This document shows, in pieces, positions 56,271-64,000 of a DNA stretch of 64,000 bases. The stretch is from Vigna angularis (lineage: Eukaryota > Streptophyta > Magnoliopsida > Fabales > Fabaceae). Made by a program: the position numbers and the translations under genes. Within the stretch, counting starts at the first letter, position 1. Every line of letters begins with the position of its first letter. Where the stretch lies: positions 34,875,029 through 34,939,028 of the forward strand of contig NC_068972.1 in NCBI RefSeq assembly GCF_016808095.1. Reading direction: 5' to 3'. Under the pieces are notes generated by a model, which had not been told where the DNA came from, ran no database searches, and saw nothing but the letters and a program-made list of their open reading frames with translations.

Positions 56271-57381
56271 TTATCTTTCACTCTCCAGACCTGGAAACAG
56301 AGAAGGAACCAACATAGAAATCTTATTTAATTACATCACTGCGAGCTCCTTCATGCAATGGAAGAACCCGCAGCTATCGTAGATAAGGGTCGAAGACCCT
56401 GGTTCGAGAAGGAAAGAGTGTTTCTCCCGCCCCAGACACCATTCTCCAATTGTGCAAAATCCTAATTTGAAATGGAAAGAGATAGCCATGTGACAGTCCC
56501 TTATTGGCTGAGCTTGTCACATAATGAATAACTAAAAAAGACCAACTTGAACCACAAAATATAGGACAACTATAAACATATATAAATATGGTAAGAAAGT
56601 GAATAAATCACAAATTTAATCTATAAAATTATAGTTTATCAAATTTGTCTTCAAATTTAATAAAATAAAAAATCGAGCTTAAAATTGTATCATATTAATT
56701 AATTCACTCACTAAAATTCTAATTATCGAACAATCAACTTTTATAATAAATCAAAAAGTGAATGATTTCATTGAAAGTGTAATAGGTTTTAACTTAGTCT
56801 TAAAATGAACAAAAATTCCTATTTAGTTCATGAGTTTATAAAATGTGTAACAATTATTTCTTGCGTTTCGTTCTCGGTTTTATGTTCATATTTTATTTTT
56901 ATTTATATGTTGATTACAAAGTTTAAGATTATATATTAATTATCATTTTTACTAATTATACTTTTTAAAAAAAAATGAGTAAAAAATGTAATTAAGCGTC
57001 ACATTCATCCATAAATATTATAATAAAACTACTTTTCAAGAAACCGAAGGGCAAAATATATAACATAGTAACATTTGCACATTTAAAGAGCAATTAAATT
57101 TTTTTCTCTCTTCAATAAATTGAGTTATTACCACTTGTTAAAGGCATTCATTTAGGGTTTCTTCAATGACCATATTAATTTATAACGGTAACTAAGATCA
57201 ATTCAAACTAATGAACACTTTTTTTTATCAACAATAACAAATAATGAAGTAAAAAAAATGAACCTATATACTGAAAACATCTGAAAGAAGCTAAATTAAT
57301 CGACAATTTGTTATATTATATTATATATTAAGCAATAGAGCTACAAGGTGATAATCCAATCGAAACAAACTGAAGAAAGAT
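56271..57381. other. Intergenic DNA downstream of the expansin gene
   Basis: AT-rich; no domain recognised. A less AT-rich stretch at 56335-56500 has no open frame of note. The last 100 bp would be the expansin 3' UTR. Confidence 0.4.
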
Positions 57382-59151
57382 TCAAAAATTAACATTCGAT
57401 ACATAAGAACTACCAGGTGTCCAGCCAGCAGGAATGACATTGCTAGCCTCAATAGTCTTGGACTCAAAGTTGGTTAGCCTTATAGAGAATGGTGCTTTGA
57501 GTTGTGACCGTTTGTTATATTTCCAAACTGCACCCCAAGATTTTTCCATGGCTTCCCATGACTCTGAAGATGCTTCCTTCACTTCAACTCTCTCAAGTTC
57601 ACCATCTCCATCTTCATATTCAACCATCACTGCTAAATAATCTTGGTTCGATCCAGAGTCCACATGGAAAACTATTGACCTACCGTAGTTGCATGCAACC
57701 CTGCAAAAGAGATACATAAAAATATAAATTATATTAGTTTAGATTTATAACATCAATGAGATATATAAATTCAACCATATAAGAGATTGATATTACTCTC
57801 TATTCAAAACATTAAGACAATAGATTAACGATCGTTAGTATTCTATTTTTTTATTTATTTTATGTGAGATTTCCGATGATAATATAGAAATTAAGATACG
57901 TGACCTGTTGTATTGAATGGCTATTCTGCCAACATTGCGTAGTTGATCGGCTTGACCTGAAACTGCCATTTGACCAAAAGCAGCGCCACTCATATCAAAA
58001 TGTGCGTCAGAACCACAATCAGGACAGTTATCTGTGATGACTACCCTCACAGGGTTGCCTGAGCATGCTTTATTCCCTGTGCACTTCACCTGCATATTAA
58101 AATTGAATGCTAAGTATTAATAACATGTTTAGTAATACATTTTCTGTTATGTTGTTTATAAATGATTATATATCTAAAATACACATGTTTTAATTGGTAC
58201 CTCGTAACAAGAACCACAGCCTTTGCCTGAATCAAACAAAGGACGGCTTCCTGCAGCTATCATTGATGAGAATGGAGGCTCCCCAACAGTTCTGCCATAA
58301 CCACAAGCACCACCTGCGTATATAATGCAAAAAAAATGTTATTTCACACATGTAATTACTATTTTACCACGCTTAATGAGAATAAAATGATCCTAGTAAA
58401 AGTGAAATTTTTAATTTCTAAAAAAAAATTTAAGGTTAATTATATTTTTAGTCTCTTAAATTTTAATAAAAATTAAAATTAATCCATCTTTAAAACTTTG
58501 ACCCAATTTAGTATCTATCTTTAAAAATGAATGAATTTAGTTATTTAACTAAATTTTGTTAAATTTATTTGATGTTTCAAATTTGTTTTTCAATTACCAT
58601 TGAAGTAAAAATGTGTCAAACGATTTAAACAATTCAAACGTGTTAAACACATTAAAACAAAAATTTATCAAACAGTATAAATAACTCAAATATGTCAAAC
58701 GATATAAACAAGTAAAAGGCTACTATGAAACATGTTTACCTAACAAAATTTTGTTAAATGACTAAATCCACGAAGTTTTAAAGATTGAGAACAAAATTGT
58801 ACCAAAGTTTTGAAGGTGAGTTAATTCTAATTTTTAGTTAAAAATTAAGATACCAAAAATATATTTAATCCAAAAAATAGTAAAAGATATGTCCAATGAA
58901 AATAAAAAAAAATTGGTATCAATGTACCATTGTCTCCAAATTTTTCTAATACCTTCACTTCCATCCCCATGGGAAGGTCCATACCAAGTAGCCACGGCAG
59001 ATGACCATGAACCATCTGAAGAGTATGAATGAATTGAAGCATTCACAATCTTTTTGGGGTTGAAACAAGAAGAAGGGACCACTAAGAGTATTGAAAAGGA
59101 AGCTAGAAGAGTGAGTGAATGAGAGAATGCATGTTTAAGCGTATAAGACAT
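57382..59151 (-). CDS. Beta-expansin
   Basis: Four exons on the minus strand: 59151-58953, 58313-58201, 58089-57905 and 57700-57382. All introns are GT..AG and the phases add up to 271 residues, the normal length. Residues 1 to about 28 form a signal peptide ([15 protein letters not shown]). The six-stranded double-psi barrel follows with [19 protein letters not shown] and HFDMSG. Then comes the C-terminal cellulose-binding-like domain ([28 protein letters not shown]). Expansins loosen cell walls without hydrolysis; the beta group acts on the wall matrix. The HFD motif and the barrel cysteines are intact. Intron 1 (640 bp) contains a MITE. It is the best candidate for a working host gene here besides the F-box genes. 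Confidence 0.95.
58434..58871. mobile_element. MULE-type MITE in expansin intron 1
   Basis: Left end GGTTAATTATATTTTTAGTC, right end AAAAATATATTTAATCC; interior GTTTATTTGATGTTTCAA-like and CCAAAGTTTTGAAG-like stretches match the MITE at 5258-5631. It is more diverged than that copy, and its target duplication is no longer readable. Confidence 0.75.
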
Positions 59152-59238
59152 GCTATCAGAGTATCACTGGGATGCTGTTACTTCCCTAGGTGGTGATAAT
59201 TTGTGCTATATGTAAGAAATATGGCATCATAGTATGGT

Positions 59239-59246
59239 ATTTATAG
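59239..59246 (-). promoter_or_regulatory. Expansin TATA box
   Basis: TATAAATA on the minus strand about 90 bp before the start codon, in CCTATAAATACCAT. Distance and sequence are typical. Confidence 0.65.
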
Positions 59247-60799
59247 GACCAAACGAGGTAAACTGAACCGCAAAACAAGATTCCTCATAAATACTCATAA
59301 TTAACTTCCGTACAAGGCGTAGCATTTCAAAATACATGCCTACAAACTGAAACAAGTGACAGTGTATTTACTCAGATTATTATCTTCTAGTTCTTACAAG
59401 ACACATCTTTAACAAAGCAACTAGACCATTTATGAAACCTTTCAGTAAAATTTATGGCAGTGTATTCTACTTTAGCAGTTGACAAAATACCTATCTTTGG
59501 TAGACTGGTTTTCAAATTGATAGTAGTGTCATAAGTAATAAACACATAATTCATAAGAGATTTTCTACTATTTAAACGCTCAATATAGTTTGAATCAACA
59601 AATCTTTCTAGTGAAACATCTCTAACATATTATCTAGCTCTATAACAACTAACTAAATTGCAAGTGACTTCTACAAATATTGAAGAATCAACTTAAAAGT
59701 TTTTGAGTAAGCTCGTCCTAGATTGACATGAATTTGTTAACAACAACATAGGACATGCTAAGAAGACTAAAAATCATTGCATACACTACAAAAATTTCAA
59801 ATTTTTCCAAGAGTTTATTTTTACATTAACAACGGTTTTAATCCCTACTAAATATATTTTTCACCATTACGAAAACCATAAGGAAAAACAACATTGATAA
59901 ATAATTACAGGCAGTTTTTTGTTTAACTGTTGTTACCTGCAAGAATTTTCAGAATCCTCGTTACTATTATTGGGGTTCTCTAAGACCATCGGTAATTGTT
60001 GAAAGTTTTCAAAACTGTTGCTACTTGTTGGAATATTTTAAAAACCATCGCTAGGAGTTTCTCGAACTTCCGCTATTGGAGTTTTCAATCGCCAAGACTA
60101 AAAATCATTTAATTTTTTTTATATTATTGAAATTATTTAATTATCATAAAAATGTTTTAATAATAAAACATAATTAAATAATTTAAAATTAAAATTAAAT
60201 ATTATTATATAAAATAAATTGTAAATATTGTTCAATATATTTAATTATTCACCATAAAAAATAACATTTTCAACAATAAAAAATAAAAAAATAAAAAATG
60301 TTAATAACAATACTTAATTTTATTTTTATTCATTATATTATCATTTGATACATTTCTATAATCATATACCTATAATATAAAATAGTAGTTAGTCTATAAT
60401 ATATTAAAATAATTAATTCATAAATTTAACAATTATTAACATGATGAGTAACGTCCAATAGCATTTCCAATGAGCAAAACCCTTAAAAATTGATGTTCCT
60501 ACACCACACAATCAAAAACAGCCATGGAAACACTTACCTCCAGCCTTGAACCACTAAACCGTGTGCATGGCTGCACCACACCAGTCTATACACCAATTTT
60601 CGTCGCCTCATTATTGATAAACAAAATATTTACAAACTTGAATTAATAGTGGAGTGCACGTGAGATTATTTTAGATGACAATGTAAATTATTTTATTAAT
60701 GATTTGTTAACGTGTGTATTGTTGTGATAAAAGAAGGGAAAGAAGTGAATGGAATGAAAAGAAAAAAGTTTAAGGTACCGGTGGGTAAAAATACTCTGG
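59247..60799. other. Expansin upstream region with CACTA-like end
   Basis: Promoter-side DNA of the expansin gene. At 59785 CACTACAAAAATTTC begins a block to about 60100 with repeated AACCGTTG / AACNATCG-type motifs, like the left end of another CACTA-like element. No right end is seen. 60110-60460 is AT-rich. Confidence 0.45.
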
Positions 60800-62480
60800 G
60801 TATTATCGTTCTAGGCAAATTTTTTTAATTATTTATATATAGGCAAGTCATGCAATTCCCAAATGATTTTAAATGAAGAAGTCATGCACTCGCACACGAT
60901 TTTAAATGAGATCGTCATACAGCTCCATACGATCTTAAATGAAGAAATCATACCGCAGATGCACGACTTCTGCATTACTTCAATAAAAAGGTAAAGTCGT
61001 GCACCTACACGTTTTCTATCTCTGGTAATCAATTACAAACATCTAAAGAAAAAATGGAGAAATTAAATATAATTAAGATATAATTTATTATATGATTTAA
61101 GTTTTAATTACAATTAATTGTAATTAAGATATAATTGATTATGATTATAAGGTATCTATCTATTTTTCCTGATTAAAATTAAGATATAATTGATTATGAT
61201 TTCAGTTTTAATTATAAATGATTATAATTAAGATATAATTTATTATGGTTGATTATATATTAATTTATTATGTACAACACTTGCAAGTAATTATAACAAA
61301 TAAATAACACAACAATACATACGTACCCAAACATTTTATTTAAGGAAGACAAAATTTATTAATTTTTTTTTTGTTTTGAAATAATATTTCAATCATTATC
61401 AAATATAGAAATATTAAATACAAAAATTGTCACAAAAAACATTGATAAAAATAATTCTGTAGACATTAATGAAAAATAATTATTACAAAAAATAATTTCA
61501 ATATCACAAAAAATCTGAAAAATGTTATAAAAAATAGTTCAAATCTATATGAACCAATCAATGACTCTAGTCAATAAAAAACCATTCACAAAAGATCAGA
61601 AAAATGTTAGAAAAATAGTTCAAATATATATGGATCAATCAATGACTGTAATAATGTCAATAAAATCTGTTAACACTGAATAAGAAAAGATTTGAGAAAT
61701 AAGTTCAGAGATAAAAAAAAATACTCTAACTAACATATGTGAGAAAATAATTCGGTCAATAAAAAATACTCTTGACATTTATCATACTTGACAGAATTTT
61801 TTTTTTTTTTGATAAATTAGTCAAATATGATAAAAAAAAGTTGGTAAAAAACGGTTTAATTTTCCAGAAATATTTTAAGATTTATCAATTTTTAAAATTA
61901 TGGATATAATCAAAGCATAGAAAAGAAAACAAGAAAATGTAATTTAATAGGTTAATTAGCATTAATATATATATATATATATATATTCGGTTTAAATATT
62001 ATATTATAAATGTTTTTTTATTATATTCTCATCATAAACAAAAGTCATATACTTATAAGAACAATTTTACTTTATCATTGGAATTATAAATTATAATATA
62101 TAATAAATTAATATATAACCAAACATAATCAGTTATATCTTAATTATAATCAACTATAATTAAAACTTAAAATCATAATAATTCATAATCAATTATATCT
62201 TAATTGTAACTAAATCTTAAATCATAATTAATTATATTTTAATTTTCCCATTTTTCTCTTTGATAACTGATTAGGTAGAGGTATATGGTTCAAATTTATT
62301 TCGCTGCACAAAAGTGGTACATCCCCTACATGATTTTAACTCTGTCTAATCGATTACAAATGTTGATAATCAATTACCAATAAAATAAGAAAAAAGTATG
62401 ACGTGTAAGACTTCACTTTTTTTATTGTAGCAATGCAAATATCATGCACGTCCTACACGACTTCTTCACTAGAAGAAGTA
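60800..62480. repeat. AT-rich foldback repeat, interrupted
   Basis: The left arm at about 61040-61260 and the right arm at about 62120-62250 are inverted copies built from AATTAAGATATAATTGATTA. Flanking parts share GTCATGCA / CACGACTTC pieces, as at 37130-37870. About 860 bp of AT-rich DNA separates the arms and may be an insertion. No gene. Confidence 0.55.
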
Positions 62481-62907
62481 TGAGAGCTACAGGACTTGTC
62501 CATATACACCTTTGTAGGTAAGGCTGCAAAATCCACCTTCCCTAAAAGACCTCACTTAGTGGGAGACTCATGCACCAGGTCTCCCAGTTTTCTCTTTTTG
62601 CTATAGTATCAGTTTTTCTGTTTCTTGAGCTATGTCTCCGATGGAGGAGACTTCTTGCTTCAATTTTGTCTGCTTTCAGGAATGAGGGTTTTCCCTAAAC
62701 ATGTGCTAGCTATCACGTCATGAAGCTGTATCATGGCATGCATCAGTATAGACACTAAAAGGACACTTCAAAAGACAACAAAAATATGTGAATTTGCTGA
62801 GGAAAGGTGAGACATCTAACTTCATATTTCAACCAGTGTTCCCTTGGAACACGCCAAGTTCATAACCAGAGAACAAAGTCACAAAGGAAAAAGGAGGGGT
62901 TACTTAC
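62481..62907. other. Spacer beside the kinase pseudogene
   Basis: It contains GGGAGACTCATGC / CCAGGTCTCCCAG and GATGGAGGAGACTTC. No exon was recognised, although 3' exons of the kinase would be expected here. Confidence 0.4.
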
Positions 62908-63480
62908 CCATCTGTGTAAGCTTTGGTGTGACCCATCCACTGGTTTTCTACCAGAGATTACTTCCAGCAAGAACACACCAATGTCTTCCATCCACAACTC
63001 CATGCAAGTAGTACTCTGGGGCCAAATGTCTACAAAAGGTTCAAAAACTATCCATAACCATTCATGTATTTTATTCAAATTATATTATCCATTGAAGGGT
63101 CCATGGAAAGATGAGCACCCAAATGTCCCTTCTATTAGGGCAATAGAATGATGAGTCCACTCAGATGGAAGCCATTTTCCTAGTCCAAAATCAGATATCT
63201 ACCACAATCATAAAACATCATGAATACTTTGGGTAAAATAAACCCATAAAATAACATTGTTTGAAATATTGATTCAACTAAAATAGAAAAAGTGACTATA
63301 ATAATACAGATTAAAACAGGACCTGTGGCTCAAAATCCTTTGTTAACAAAACGTTTGATGCCTTAATGTCCCGGTGGATTATCCTCCTTTTGTAGGCCTT
63401 ATGCAAGTAGTGGAGGCCGCGAGCAGTTTCAATAGCTATCTTGTGCCTCGTTTTCCAATCTAAAGGGGGCAACTTTTCAT
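62908..63480 (-). pseudogene. RBK-type receptor-like cytoplasmic kinase fragment
   Basis: Two exons with good splice sites. 63480-63323 encodes [20 protein letters not shown] and the catalytic loop [20 protein letters not shown]. 63198-62908 encodes ISDFGLGKWLPSEWTHHSIA and the activation segment, then after a disrupted stretch (about 63110-63020) a frame with GVFLLEVISGRKPVDGSHQS ending at W|GTAAGTAA. The normal substrate-binding (APEYY) stretch is split into another frame, with a small insertion and the EKTDVFAFG part lost. The N-lobe and last exons are not visible. A dead duplicate of a ROP-interacting cytoplasmic kinase is the best reading. Confidence 0.82.
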
Positions 63481-63486
63481 CTACAA

Positions 63487-64000
63487 AGAAAATCCACCCA
63501 CCGATAAAAACCATTATTTTTATTTCGGTAAACCCAGAATGCATGCAACCAATTACATCATAAGTCCCAAGGTAACTTACACCAATTACACATAAACTTG
63601 AGAGCATGCTATTTTCTTCTTTGAATATGTAAACAAAAACCATTAGTAGATGAGGTATGAATTGAAGAGGATTAATTTAAATGATCAAGAGAAAGAAGCA
63701 TATGCCACAAATAAAGAAAAAATCTTAAATTTGAATGAGATGACGTTTTCTAATTTCTAAGGTTTTCGGAAGTGGGTAGGGGAAGAGAAAGGGAATTGAG
63801 ACGAGGTTCAGGCGAGGGAATTAGGGATTGCAGGAGAAGAGAAATTAAGGGTGAGAGACAAAGCTCAGGCAAAAATAGTAAAACAAGGATGGGTGAAGGA
63901 CTAAGACTCAATAATGAAGGGTGAAAAGTAAGGAACGAATCAATTTCAGTGAAAAAGAGGTGAACTAAAGAAGAAAGACTAGTGAAGTGAAAAAAAGGTG
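63487..64000. other. Region upstream of the kinase fragment
   Basis: No N-lobe exon was recognised. The last 250 bp are G/A-rich (GGGAAGAGAAAGGG-type), without a domain. Confidence 0.35.

Noticed and set aside
60829..61032. 67-codon minus-strand frame with repeated SFKIV
   Set aside because: It comes from repeated GATTTTAAATGA units of the foldback repeat flank.
1..64000. CRISPR arrays, bacterial operons or organellar DNA
   Set aside because: All tandem repeats found are inside transposons or are microsatellites, genes are spliced with GT..AG introns, and no prokaryotic gene order is seen.

Overview
This is plant nuclear DNA that is AT-rich, full of spliced genes and dominated by transposable elements. 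The repeat and gene types suggest a legume, probably of the bean tribe (Phaseoleae, perhaps Vigna). That is an inference, because no marker locus is present. There is no bacterial, organellar or CRISPR-like content. Only four loci look like possibly working genes: a small GRF zinc-finger gene carried by a Mutator-like element (3376-3805, minus), two paralogous F-box genes (16711-17913 minus; 35587-36744 plus) and a four-exon beta-expansin gene (57382-59151, minus). Almost everything else is transposon or transposon wreckage.

Layout. 1-562 is the end of a reverse-oriented long terminal repeat (LTR) that splits a Mutator-like element (MULE, 563-4266). 4267-14540 is copy A of a diverged segmental duplication, and about 18640-27480 is copy B. 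F-box gene 1 and a second decayed MULE lie between them. Copy A was later hit by a 374-bp MULE-type MITE (5258-5631) and by a CACTA element (6374-13313), which was itself hit by a chromovirus (7050-12646). Copy B was hit by two solo LTRs in opposite orientation (19897-22419 and 24050-26595). Each copy shows the empty site for insertions in the other, so target duplications and ends can be read to the base. 27480-34560 holds CACTA ends, an internally deleted CACTA with a Ulp1-protease remnant, a FAR1-type pseudogene and diffuse repeats. F-box gene 2 follows. 39627-46757 is a pile-up of a decayed Ty1/copia fragment, a CACTA second-ORF fragment, and a larger CACTA with a broken TNP2 transposase. 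That element runs directly into a methyltransferase gene fragment (46758-48616). A nearly intact young Ty1/copia element (48617-54073, 472-bp LTRs, TSD ATCTT) sits in this fragment. The expansin gene has a MULE-type MITE in intron 1. The right end has a foldback AT-rich repeat and an RBK-type kinase pseudogene.

How the parts relate. The transposons explain most of the structure, and their nesting gives a relative history: duplication, then MITE, CACTA and solo-LTR insertions, then the chromovirus inside the CACTA. The copia element is probably the youngest insertion in the window. Points most worth a second look are the palindrome/hairpin arrays inside three LTR families, a possible self-complementary primer site in the copia element, the repeated pairing of MULE transposase with a convergent GRF zinc-finger gene, and the TNP2-methyltransferase junction. 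All identities and divergences quoted were judged by eye.
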